This document shows, piece after piece, positions 10,144 to 17,304 of a stretch of DNA of 34,575 nucleotides. Location of the stretch: positions 1-34,575 of the forward strand of contig CALECM010000044.1 of NCBI GenBank assembly GCA_937949745.1, in the 5' to 3' direction. Source of the DNA: an uncultured Bacteroidales bacterium (GTDB lineage Bacteria > Bacteroidota > Bacteroidia > Bacteroidales > WCHB1-69). Below the pieces are notes generated by a model. It saw only the letters and a program-made list of their open reading frames with translations. It had not been told where the DNA came from and searched no databases. The position numbers and the translations under genes are program-made. The first letter of the stretch is position 1. Each line of letters begins with the position of its first letter.

Positions 10144-10175
10144 CTTTCCGGGATGAGCCTCATGATCCCGGAAAG
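10144..10175 (+). other. Intergenic hairpin, 11-bp perfect stem
   Basis: CTTTCCGGGAT (10144-10154) and ATCCCGGAAAG (10165-10175) are perfect reverse complements around a 10-nt loop. It lies in the 75-bp gap between the sorting-domain adhesin and the OmpA-family gene. No U-run follows on the + strand, so it is more likely an RNA processing or stability element, or a weak attenuator, than a classic terminator. Confidence 0.6.
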
Positions 10176-10192
10176 ACTTAAAAGATAATATT

Positions 10193-11833
10193 ATGAAGAA
10201 GATACTTTTTGTACTATTTTTGTCCTTAGGACTTCTGGGAGTACAAGCACAGGAAAAAGGCCTGCATTTAACCCTGGACGGTGGAGCCGGCTGGACCAAA
10301 TACACCTACAAACTCGATGAAGGGAACAACCGCGGACGTTTGGGTTATGGCGGATCTCTGGGAGTGCAATATTTTTTCAACCGTCATTGGGGAATTTCCA
10401 CAGGCGCGGAATTATTCGTATTCAACACCCAAAGCCATTACGGAGATAAATCTTTCATCTTTAATAACCAGATCGATGACGAAAACGACAGGTACGACCT
10501 CAAGATCCGTTTACGTGACTGGAAAGAGAACCAGAAAACCACTTTTCTCGAAATACCGTTAATGGCCAACTACCAGTATAAATTCGGGGAAAAACAAAAA
10601 CACGGATTTTACCTGGGACTTGGATTTAAAGTCCAGATACCGTTAAAATCTACTTATGAGAGAGGAGACGGAAGTGTAACTTTGTCTGCTTTTTATCCGG
10701 ACTGGAATTTGCCGCTTGGAGAAGAAGGTTTGAGTGTGGAATTACCTCAGCATGGATACGGGACAAACGGAGAACGTCTTTGGGCGGGAGATAATGAGAT
10801 CAGGACCGGCTTTGCCGTGGCCGGAGAGGCGGGATTCCTGTTCGGACTTTCCCGGCGCGTGGATTTGACTCTCGGAGTATCCGCCGATTACGGACTGACC
10901 AACAGCAGGAAAGGCGACCAGCCGTTTATCGGTCCCGTGGAAGGAACGACCCAGCAGGCCGGGACCTTCATCGCGGAGAACGTATATTATAACGGAGTAA
11001 TCAACAGTACGCAAACAGAGAAAATACATCCGCTCTCGGTAAGGGGAAAGATCGGTATCCGGGTTAAACTGGGAAAACTCTCTCCGAAAAAGACCATAGA
11101 CACTACCCCGATTGCTCCTCCTCAGGATACACGTATAGCGGACAGCCTGGAAAAAGCCATGAGGGATATGCAACGGATATTGGAAGAGATGGCAAGGCAA
11201 AATAAAACTCCTGAAAAAACAGGTATTAAAGGAACGGTACTGGACGCTCAGAGCCGACTGCCATTATCAGCTACCGTTGAAATAACCGACATTTCTTCAG
11301 GTAAACTCATTTCGGCGGCCGTTTCCGAGCCGGTTACCGGAAGCTTCTCGATCGAACTGGAACCCGGTGAATATACCATCAATGTAAATAAAGAAGGGTA
11401 TATTTATTACAGTGACCAGATCCGGATTGAGGAAAATACCAGGAATCCTTTCCAAAATAGAGTGATTGTACTGGATAAGATCGCCGTGGATAAGACCGTG
11501 GTCCTGAAGAACATATTCTTCGACTTTAATAAAGCGACTTTACGGCCGGAATCTATGATTGAGATTGAGAAAATATACCGGTTAATGAAAGACAACCCGA
11601 CGGTCGAACTTGAAATTTCAGGACATACCGACAATGTGGGTACTGCCGCTGTAAATAAAGACCTCTCCCTGCGACGGGCGCAAGCTGTGGTGAAAGAGCT
11701 GGTTAAGATGGGAATCAGTCAGGACAGGCTGATCAGCAGAGGATATGGTTTTGACCAGCCGGCTGCAAGTAACAGCACGGAAGAAGGACGGGCATTGAAC
11801 CGCAGGACCGAATTCAAGATCCTTAAAGAATAG
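10193..11833 (+). CDS. Outer-membrane beta-barrel / carboxypeptidase-regulatory / OmpA-domain protein
   Basis: This 546-residue protein probably sits in the outer membrane and grips peptidoglycan through its C-terminus. A signal peptide ends at GVQAQ (about residue 20). Residues about 21-300 form a predicted beta-barrel with alternating aromatic strands (GYGGSLGVQYFFNRHWGIS). A Pro-rich linker and short helix follow (about 303-340), then a carboxypeptidase-regulatory-like domain (GIKGTVLDAQSRLPLSATV, about 344-420). The OmpA_C domain is at about 435-546, with FFDFNKATLRPES, ISGHTDNVG, LSLRRAQAVV and the terminal NRRTEFKI. It is the last gene of the adhesin locus, before a strong terminator, and may help assemble or anchor the adhesins. 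That role is inferred by analogy with SprB loci, where a membrane partner follows the adhesin; this barrel is not clearly PorP/SprF-like. Confidence 0.85.
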   Translation: MKKILFVLFLSLGLLGVQAQEKGLHLTLDGGAGWTKYTYKLDEGNNRGRLGYGGSLGVQYFFNRHWGISTGAELFVFNTQSHYGDKSFIFNNQIDDENDRYDLKIRLRDWKENQKTTFLEIPLMANYQYKFGEKQKHGFYLGLGFKVQIPLKSTYERGDGSVTLSAFYPDWNLPLGEEGLSVELPQHGYGTNGERLWAGDNEIRTGFAVAGEAGFLFGLSRRVDLTLGVSADYGLTNSRKGDQPFIGPVEGTTQQAGTFIAENVYYNGVINSTQTEKIHPLSVRGKIGIRVKLGKLSPKKTIDTTPIAPPQDTRIADSLEKAMRDMQRILEEMARQNKTPEKTGIKGTVLDAQSRLPLSATVEITDISSGKLISAAVSEPVTGSFSIELEPGEYTINVNKEGYIYYSDQIRIEENTRNPFQNRVIVLDKIAVDKTVVLKNIFFDFNKATLRPESMIEIEKIYRLMKDNPTVELEISGHTDNVGTAAVNKDLSLRRAQAVVKELVKMGISQDRLISRGYGFDQPAASNSTEEGRALNRRTEFKILKE

Positions 11834-11857
11834 TATTAATATCTCGTACAAATCCCG

Positions 11858-11900
11858 AACCGGGCTTATTCTTTCATCAGATAAGCCCGGTTTTTATTTT
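11858..11900 (+). terminator. Rho-independent terminator of the adhesin locus
   Basis: A perfect 12-bp stem pairs AACCGGGCTTAT (11858-11869) with ATAAGCCCGGTT (11881-11892) around an 11-nt loop, followed by TTTTTATTTT. It lies 25 bp after the OmpA-family stop codon. Confidence 0.92.
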
Positions 11901-12203
11901 AGAAAATTATATTGCTTCCAAAACTTTTGATCCATCAATACAAAAATATTTTAGATAAAACTCTGTAAAAATGATGAAATTAAAAAATAATTATTATATT
12001 TGTCCACTATTTGAAATAAATATGAATAAAAAAATTCCCGGAAATAGCCATAATAGTTTATCGGGTAAAGTGGCCTCAACAGTATTAGCCCGGTTAAAGC
12101 GTGGTCCTGCCACGCAAAAAATAATATCGTATATTCCGTTTTATAGCTTTGGATCGACATATCCGGCTTCAATAAATGATTTATGAATTAAAAAATAATA
12201 GTG
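11901..12203. other. AT-rich leader region ahead of the lipoprotein operon
   Basis: About 300 bases without a confident gene. It contains a -7 promoter match at 11995 and a small hairpin, GCGTGG (12099-12104) with CCACGC (12110-12115), followed by an A-run. A 54-codon open frame (12022-12186, starting MNKKIPGNSHNSLSG) begins about 20 nt after the promoter element. I do not recognise its product, and whether it is translated is unclear. The region is visibly richer in A+T than the adhesin genes. Confidence 0.5.
11995..12002 (+). promoter_or_regulatory. Putative -7 promoter element TATATTTG
   Basis: Matches the Bacteroidota TAnnTTTG element. No clear -33 TTTG is seen at the usual spacing. If used, it would give a leader of about 190 nt before the ATG at 12204. 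Confidence 0.45.
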
Positions 12204-12623
12204 ATGAAAAAAGTTTATCTATTGATAGTGTTGGTTGCAATGGTATTCATAAATTCCAATTGCACCAAAATTTCGGTGGAACCGGAAGAAAAAGAGGTAT
12301 TCATTTCCAGCCAGGTTAATAATGATATAGAGGCAATTAATAAAGCTAAACTCCCGGTAGATGCCACCTGGTGGGAAACATACATTGAAAAAGAAAATCA
12401 ATGTACTAAACCAGCAAATGATTGTTTTGTCATTACTCCGGATGTGGCCTGTAATCCTGAACAGATCAATCAAAAAACCGTAACGGAATATCTTAAGATG
12501 GAAATAGAAACAGGAAATACTCCTTTATCCGCAGAAGATATCGAAGCCTTCGCCAGTGGCAAAAAAACATTCCGGGAAGTAAATTCCGATTCGAAAGAAA
12601 TCAAAAAATATGCGCTTAAATAA
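12204..12623 (+). CDS. Small putative lipoprotein of unknown function, first gene of a three-gene operon
   Basis: I do not recognise the family. The product is 139 residues from ATG 12204; GTG 12201 directly before it is a less likely start. Residues 1-19 form a hydrophobic signal and Cys20 (INSNC) is a plausible lipidation site, although the lipobox is not canonical. The mature part is acidic and polar, with a WW pair near residue 56 and three further cysteines (C67, C74, C83). Its 3' end overlaps the next gene by 14 bp, so translation is probably coupled. The CxxC thioredoxin-like lipoprotein two genes downstream could be its redox partner; this is inference only. Confidence 0.7.
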   Translation: MKKVYLLIVLVAMVFINSNCTKISVEPEEKEVFISSQVNNDIEAINKAKLPVDATWWETYIEKENQCTKPANDCFVITPDVACNPEQINQKTVTEYLKMEIETGNTPLSAEDIEAFASGKKTFREVNSDSKEIKKYALK

Positions 12624-13761
12624 GGCTGTTTTCATAAACAGAACATACAAGATACGCTTGAAGTATCTTGTATGTTTCCTCCTGCTAATATCCTGCTTTT
12701 CATGCGATTCCCGGGATGAAGAGATTTTACTGGAAGATAAATTTTATTCCATGGAAAGTACACGGGATCTCTGGGGAAACATTCTATTCTGTATGGAAGA
12801 AAATGATAATGCTTTCCTATATTATTACTCCCGCTCCGAAAATAAACTTCTGGCATACCGGTTAGAAGGGGATATTTTTAAAGAAATATCTTCTTATAAT
12901 ATGGGAAAAGAATTTAACAACATCTATATCAGGAATCCCGATTCGATTTTCCTGTTCCATGACCGGAGGGGAAATTTCTCCCTATTCAACCACGATTACC
13001 AACTTTTGGATACATTTACGGTCCCGCTCGTGATAAACTCCATTGAATATGATATTTATGGTGGATCATCACAAGATATAGGAATTTACGATGATTATCT
13101 TATACTTTCCGTCATACCAGATCTGCCATTGAATATTTTTTTTAAGTCTTACTTTGAAATAAAATATTCCTTGATTAACCATAAGATCGAAGATCATTTC
13201 CTTACTTATCCTTCTATTTATGATGGGAAGAATTGGTGGGGAGGAACCGGAATCAGATATTCCAAATGTATAAATCCTGAAGGTAACATGCTCTTTTCAT
13301 TTAACATAGTGGATAGCCTATTTGAATATTCCCATGGGAATATTCAAAAAATAGAAGTTCCGGGTAGTAAGTATTTCACCCCGCCGCCGCCTATGGATCC
13401 AAAGCTGGAACAAAATCCGCAATACAGTAAAATGTACCAGGATACTATCGGATTTTATGTCGATCTCATGTATGATCCTTATCGGGATATTTATTTGCGG
13501 GTCGCGGCCCATAATCAATCACCTACTTATATAGACAGTGCTACGCATACTCTAAAAAGGAATATGTTCTTTGACCGGGAATGGTCGATTATGTTTTTCG
13601 ACCGGGAGTTTAACCTGATCGGGGAGCAAAAATTTGAGAGAAAAAAATACTTTTTTGGAAAAGTATTGATTATAAAAGATGGTATTTTAATAGCACCCGG
13701 CGACGGACAATCCCGTGGAGAAAATATCCGATTTCAACTTTTTAAATATAAAAACCTATGA
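12610..13761 (+). CDS. DUF4221-like lipoprotein
   Basis: This 383-residue protein has a late N-terminal hydrophobic segment (residues 17-30) ending in cysteines at 29 and 32 (ISCFSC), followed by DSRDEE, consistent with a lipoprotein. The rest is rich in beta strands and aromatics. Its C-terminal pattern (YDPYRDIYLRVA, WSIMFFDREFNLIGE, then IIKDGILIAPG and IRFQLFKY) matches my recollection of DUF4221, a Bacteroidota family thought to form a beta-propeller; its function is unknown. The ATG at 12610 lies inside the preceding gene, and no alternative ATG, GTG or TTG lies between it and the hydrophobic core in this frame. A strong hairpin (12642-12676) falls in codons 11-23. It overlaps the next gene by 4 bp (ATGA). 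Confidence 0.78.
   Translation: MRLNKAVFINRTYKIRLKYLVCFLLLISCFSCDSRDEEILLEDKFYSMESTRDLWGNILFCMEENDNAFLYYYSRSENKLLAYRLEGDIFKEISSYNMGKEFNNIYIRNPDSIFLFHDRRGNFSLFNHDYQLLDTFTVPLVINSIEYDIYGGSSQDIGIYDDYLILSVIPDLPLNIFFKSYFEIKYSLINHKIEDHFLTYPSIYDGKNWWGGTGIRYSKCINPEGNMLFSFNIVDSLFEYSHGNIQKIEVPGSKYFTPPPPMDPKLEQNPQYSKMYQDTIGFYVDLMYDPYRDIYLRVAAHNQSPTYIDSATHTLKRNMFFDREWSIMFFDREFNLIGEQKFERKKYFFGKVLIIKDGILIAPGDGQSRGENIRFQLFKYKNL
12642..12676 (+). other. 14-bp perfect hairpin in the start region of the DUF4221-like gene
   Basis: AACATACAAGATAC (12642-12655) pairs perfectly with GTATCTTGTATGTT (12663-12676) around a 7-nt loop. It begins 18 nt after the stop of the upstream lipoprotein gene and lies within the first codons of the next one. 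No U-run follows, so it is not a standard terminator. It could tune the ratio of the two proteins or mark an RNA processing site. Confidence 0.75.
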
Positions 13762-14216
13762 GAAAACACTTCTATATATTTTTTATGGCGTTATTTATTG
13801 TTTATTCCTGCGGACAAAACAAGGCTACGGTAAATCCGGAGCCACAATTTGCCGGTATTTCAGAAGTTTTGTCAAAAATAGATAGTAATTTGTTATCCTA
13901 TGAATATATTATCATTGTTCCCAATAATGCCTGTTCCGGTTGTATTGCAATGACTTTGCAGGCGGCCCCGGAATTACTCCAAACCCAAAAAGTGGCTATC
14001 ATTACTGAAGTTCCGGAAACGAGGTTTGACATCCCGGACGGAATAAAACGCATGTCCCTGGAATCAGTAAAACGGGATATGGAAATATACGGCCTGACCG
14101 TGATAAAACAGGTTGACGGAAAAAGTGAACTGATTTACCTGGATCCCCGTAATATCCGGGAAGAGTATATAAAAATAACAGATAATCCGGAGATGTTCAG
14201 AGATATAAATCTTTGA
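13758..14216 (+). CDS. Thioredoxin-like CxxC lipoprotein
   Basis: This 152-residue protein has a signal ending at Cys18 (IVYSC), a plausible lipoprotein site. The segment IIIVPNNACSGCI (residues 51-63) looks like a thioredoxin-fold strand followed by a CxxC redox motif (C59, C62). The following helix and the VAIITE strand fit the fold, although the protein is shorter than a TlpA/ResA domain and lacks an obvious cis-Pro motif. Family assignment is therefore tentative. Its start overlaps the stop of the DUF4221-like gene (ATGA), so it is the last gene of the operon. A periplasmic or surface redox role is inferred, with the substrate unknown. Confidence 0.7.
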   Translation: MRKHFYIFFMALFIVYSCGQNKATVNPEPQFAGISEVLSKIDSNLLSYEYIIIVPNNACSGCIAMTLQAAPELLQTQKVAIITEVPETRFDIPDGIKRMSLESVKRDMEIYGLTVIKQVDGKSELIYLDPRNIREEYIKITDNPEMFRDINL

Positions 14217-14256
14217 TCATCTCAGGATCTTTCCGGAAAAATTATATTAGAGTGAA

Positions 14257-14703
14257 CTATTTCTCCAGTTTAACTTCCACGGCATTCATTCCTTTTTTAC
14301 CCTTGCGGAGTTCGAATAATACGATATTTCCTTCCGCTACCTCATCAATGCATTCGCTGACATGGAAGAAATATTTATCCGTTCCGGCAATATCTTTTAT
14401 AAATCCGTATCCTTTGGCCTGGTTGAGGTGTTCTACCCTACCCCGGTTCATCGTTTCTTCCGGCAGATCTTCTTTTTTGGGTACCGAAATTAAAATATCT
14501 TCCGTTTCAATATTTTCCTTCTTTTCCAAATCGGGAGGAGTATCCGTAATCATCCCGTTTTCATCCACATAAGCGATCATATCGTCAAATCCTTTCCCTT
14601 TGCCGGAAGTTTTCTTCTCGTCTTTCTTTTTTTGTTTTTCCAATCTTTTGGAAAGCTTCTTTTTCTCTATATCTCTTTTGTTGAATGATGCGGGTCTTGC
14701 CAT
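14257..14703 (-). CDS. Cold-shock-domain protein with basic N-terminal extension
   Basis: This 148-residue protein carries a Lys-rich, charged N-terminal region (residues 1-38), an acidic linker (about 45-85) and a C-terminal cold-shock domain (about 87-148). RNP1 is KGYGFIKD (97-104) and RNP2 is YFFHVS (111-116), the nucleic-acid-binding strands. It should bind single-stranded RNA or DNA. It lies 31 bp downstream of the DEAD-box helicase gene on the same strand, so the two probably form an operon for RNA unfolding. The gene converges on the lipoprotein operon with only 40 bp between stops and no strong terminator there. Confidence 0.92.
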   Translation of the reverse strand: MARPASFNKRDIEKKKLSKRLEKQKKKDEKKTSGKGKGFDDMIAYVDENGMITDTPPDLEKKENIETEDILISVPKKEDLPEETMNRGRVEHLNQAKGYGFIKDIAGTDKYFFHVSECIDEVAEGNIVLFELRKGKKGMNAVEVKLEK

Positions 14704-14734
14704 ATATTATCTAAATTACTTTTAAAAATACTGA

Positions 14735-15853
14735 TTATACGTAAACCGGATTAATGGTTTTTCCTGTAAGTTTCTGGATACGGTTCACGATGGTTTGCTC
14801 TTCGCGGGTACAAAATGTTAACGCTTTACCGGTGTTTCCCGCGCGCCCGGTACGGCCGATACGATGTACATAAGTCTCGGGAACGTCCGGCAGGTCATAA
14901 TTGATGACTAAGGGAAGTTCATTGATATCGATACCGCGGGCTGCGATATCGGTCGCCACCATCACCCGGGTTTTTCCGGATTTGAAATTGGTAAGCGCCC
15001 GCTGACGGGCATTCTGGGATTTATTACCGTGTATAGCCTCGGTTCCTATTCCCGCCCGGCACAATACTTTCGCGATCTTATCCGCACCGTGTTTGGTACG
15101 TGAAAAAACCAAAACAGACTGGTTCGCAGCCTCATTCAATAAAGAGATCAGCAAAGGATTTTTTCCTTGTTTTTCTATAAAATAGACCGATTGCTCAATC
15201 GTATCCACCACAGAAGATTCCGGAGTGATGTCAATTCTTACGGGATTACGAAGAATAGACTTTGAGAGTGCGGCTATGGCCGAAGGCATCGTGGCCGAAA
15301 AGAATAAAGTTTGTTTGTTTTGAGGAAGTTTAGGCAGAATCTTTTTGATATCATGGATAAATCCCATATCAAGCATACGGTCGGCTTCGTCAAGTACAAA
15401 ATGGGTAACAGAATTCAAACGGATAAATCCCTGGTTCATCAGGTCTAATAAACGGCCCGGGGTCGCGATCAGAATATCGACTCCTTTCCGTAAGGTAGCT
15501 GTCTGGGGATCCTGGTTTACTCCGCCATAGATAAGTCCGTATTTTACCGGTGTATATTTCGCATAATCACCTATACATTCCGCTATCTGGATAGCCAGTT
15601 CACGGGTAGGCGTGAGGATCAAAGCTTTAACACTACGTTTATTTCCCGGTATTGCTGACCGGGTTAAATGCTGTATAATCGGAATAGCAAAAGCCGCGGT
15701 CTTTCCCGTGCCGGTTTGCGCACATCCCAGTAAATCATGTTCTTTCAATGCAGCCGGTATGGCTTCTTGCTGTATAGGTGTGGGAATTGAATACCCTTTT
15801 TGTTCAAGAGCTTTTAAAATAGGCTCAATAATCTTTAAATCTTTAAATGTCAT
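14735..15853 (-). CDS. rhlE: DEAD-box ATP-dependent RNA helicase (RhlE-like)
   Basis: The product is 372 residues from the ATG at 15853; an upstream TTG at 15871 is in frame but the ATG gives the usual MTFKDL start. The motifs occur in order: Q-motif IPTPIQQEAIP, motif I AQTGTGKT (45-52), PTRELAIQ, TPGRLLDL, DEAD, SAT, ARGID and HRIGRTGRAG. It lacks the basic C-terminal tail of many RhlE proteins and ends shortly after the helicase core. It unwinds short RNA duplexes with ATP, in ribosome assembly or RNA turnover. It is followed at 31 bp by the cold-shock protein gene. A leader of roughly 100 nt separates it from a good promoter at 15957-15964 and contains the 14-bp palindrome GTATTAATTAATAC (15881-15894). 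Confidence 0.93.
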   Translation of the reverse strand: MTFKDLKIIEPILKALEQKGYSIPTPIQQEAIPAALKEHDLLGCAQTGTGKTAAFAIPIIQHLTRSAIPGNKRSVKALILTPTRELAIQIAECIGDYAKYTPVKYGLIYGGVNQDPQTATLRKGVDILIATPGRLLDLMNQGFIRLNSVTHFVLDEADRMLDMGFIHDIKKILPKLPQNKQTLFFSATMPSAIAALSKSILRNPVRIDITPESSVVDTIEQSVYFIEKQGKNPLLISLLNEAANQSVLVFSRTKHGADKIAKVLCRAGIGTEAIHGNKSQNARQRALTNFKSGKTRVMVATDIAARGIDINELPLVINYDLPDVPETYVHRIGRTGRAGNTGKALTFCTREEQTIVNRIQKLTGKTINPVYV

Positions 15854-15956
15854 AAATTTAACCACCTTCAACGGGTAGTTGTATTAATTAATACTCTAAC
15901 AAATAGTGGGGGAAAAACGGGTGCTGTTGAACCAACACGAAATGTTAATAACGGTG

Positions 15957-15964
15957 CAAAGATA
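15957..15964 (-). promoter_or_regulatory. -7 promoter element TATCTTTG for the helicase/cold-shock operon
   Basis: On the minus strand the sequence reads TATCTTTGCACC, matching TAnnTTTG. No clear -33 TTTG is seen upstream. It predicts a leader of about 100 nt before the ATG at 15853. Confidence 0.6.
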
Positions 15965-16041
15965 CGATTAATTTCCGGATAATAGGTTCTAAACGGTAAA
16001 GAGACTCATACTCAAGGCAGTAAAAAACATAAGTATAACGC

Positions 16042-16509
16042 CTATCTGTTTATCCATTCTAACAAATGATCGCCATACATCCAATAGAGGAATATCCAAA
16101 TGGAAATGCGGATAAAACAAACCAATAGCAATAATAACATCGTGGTTTTGGGTTTTACTTTGTAAAATCCCAGGGCGATAAGACCTAATGCCCCGACCGT
16201 CGGCAATGAAGAAATCAGTACTACCCAGACTCCGTAACGCATTACCTTACTTTGCTGCTTTTCCAGTTTCTCTTTGGTCACGTTAAACCGGCGTTCCAGC
16301 CAGTCCCAACTTCCAAGCCAGCCTAATCGGTAAGAAAAGGCACCACCCAGCCAGTTACCCACCGTGGCCACAATGAGCGTGATCCAGGGATTTCCTCCCA
16401 GTACCAATATACCGATGACGAGCATATCGACACTCACGGGAAGCACGGTCCCTCCTAAAAAAGAACCTATGAAAAGCCCGAAATAACTAAGATCGACTAA
16501 CCAATCCAC
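16042..16509 (-). CDS. YqaA-type DedA/VTT-domain inner-membrane protein
   Basis: This 155-residue membrane protein starts at GTG 16509; an in-frame stop lies just upstream, and MDWLVDLSYFGLF matches the usual family start. Hydrophobic segments lie near residues 8-35, 39-57, 93-114 and 122-145. VATVGNWLGGAFSYRLG (about 48-64) is the signature of the YqaA branch of the DedA/SNARE-associated superfamily, some of whose members move lipids or ions across the membrane. The precise role of YqaA is not known. A terminator lies between it and the upstream RRM gene, and no clear promoter was found in the short space between, so it may depend on read-through. Confidence 0.88.
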   Translation of the reverse strand: MDWLVDLSYFGLFIGSFLGGTVLPVSVDMLVIGILVLGGNPWITLIVATVGNWLGGAFSYRLGWLGSWDWLERRFNVTKEKLEKQQSKVMRYGVWVVLISSLPTVGALGLIALGFYKVKPKTTMLLLLLVCFIRISIWIFLYWMYGDHLLEWINR

Positions 16510-16540
16510 GAATAAATATTATCTTTCAACCCAAATAAAA

Positions 16541-16571
16541 TAAAAAAAACAGGAGTAAGTAAGCTCCTGTT
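16541..16571 (-). terminator. Rho-independent terminator downstream of the RRM gene
   Basis: On the minus strand AACAGGAG pairs with CTCCTGTT (stem 8 bp, 8-nt loop), followed by a run of T (A-run at 16542-16549 on the + strand). It lies 27 bp after the RRM stop and ahead of yqaA. Confidence 0.85.
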
Positions 16572-16598
16572 CATTTTCTCCATTATTTAATCCGGGGA

Positions 16599-16898
16599 TT
16601 AATATCTTCTCGAATTATTGTAACCGCCACGGTTTTCTTCCCAGCCGGATCTTTCGGCACGGGGACGGGCAATATTCACGGAAATTACTCTACCGTCAAA
16701 CTGGACTCCGTTTAATTCTTTGATCGCTTTTTCACCGGCGGCCTCTACGGGCATTTCCACAAATCCAAATCCTCTCGATCTACCGGATTCCCTGTCTGTA
16801 ATAACTTTAGCAGAGGAAATTTCTCCGTATTCTGCAAATAAATTTTGTAAGTCGGCATTTTCCACACCATAACTCAAACCTGAAATGTAAATGTTCAT
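16599..16898 (-). CDS. Single-RRM RNA-binding protein
   Basis: This 99-residue protein is one RNA-recognition motif. RNP2 is IYISGL (3-8) and RNP1 is RGFGFVEM (about 42-49). A short Gly/Arg/Asn tail (GGYNNSRRY) resembles that of the cold-inducible RNA-binding proteins of bacteria. It probably binds single-stranded RNA as a chaperone. The start codon at 16898 follows an A-rich stretch with no Shine-Dalgarno. A leader of about 110 nt precedes it and contains ACCTCCTTT, identical to the 16S rRNA anti-Shine-Dalgarno (minus strand, 16976-16984). Its own promoter and terminator suggest a single-gene transcript. Confidence 0.93.
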   Translation of the reverse strand: MNIYISGLSYGVENADLQNLFAEYGEISSAKVITDRESGRSRGFGFVEMPVEAAGEKAIKELNGVQFDGRVISVNIARPRAERSGWEENRGGYNNSRRY

Positions 16899-17019
16899 TC
16901 AATTCTTTTTAAAAAATAATTAGTTTGTGATTGAGACGGAAAAATTAAGGAAAGGCTGCTTACAAGTAATCTATTAAAGGAGGTACTAAACAATAAAAAT
17001 TCAAAACTCAAATCTTCGG

Positions 17020-17048
17020 CAAAGATACAATAATTATTTGATTATCAA
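17020..17048 (-). promoter_or_regulatory. Promoter of the RRM gene (TTG ... TATCTTTG)
   Basis: On the minus strand TATCTTTG (17027-17020) is preceded after 18 nt by TTG (17048-17046), close to the Bacteroidota -33/-7 arrangement. The RNA would start near 17013, giving a leader of about 115 nt. Confidence 0.65.
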
Positions 17049-17304
17049 TTTTTAAATTATTCCGGATGAATATTGGTCCACATCATAGAAGAAAAAAACA
17101 ATAGTTATAAGCACATTTTTTCCCTTCTTATCCACGTTTTGAAACCATAACGAAGTTTACACCCGGGCATTCCTGATCCGGGCAAAGGAGGGTGAAACCC
17201 CTATCTTTAATAAAATATTATTTTTGTCTTTTACAGAAAGTAAATTTTAAATATGATCCCTATACAATGAACAATCTATATTTTTGACGATTATATAAAC
17301 ATAT
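17049..17304 (+). promoter_or_regulatory. Divergent upstream region of the ABC exporter operon
   Basis: No gene is seen. Two TATTTTTG elements match the -7 consensus, at 17219-17226 and 17279-17286; neither has a convincing -33 box. The second would leave only about a dozen bases before the ATG at 17305. A weak hairpin, CCCGG (17162-17166) with CCGGG (17178-17182), and the GGGTGAAACCC stretch at about 17191 could be operator parts, but I cannot assign a regulator and none is encoded next to the operon. Confidence 0.45.

Noticed and set aside
14217..14256. Terminator between the convergent lipoprotein operon and cold-shock gene
   Set aside because: Only a tiny TTTCCGGAAA palindrome is present, too short to call a terminator.
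15854..15871. Earlier TTG start of the helicase
   Set aside because: It adds only MKVVKF; the ATG at 15853 gives the standard family start.
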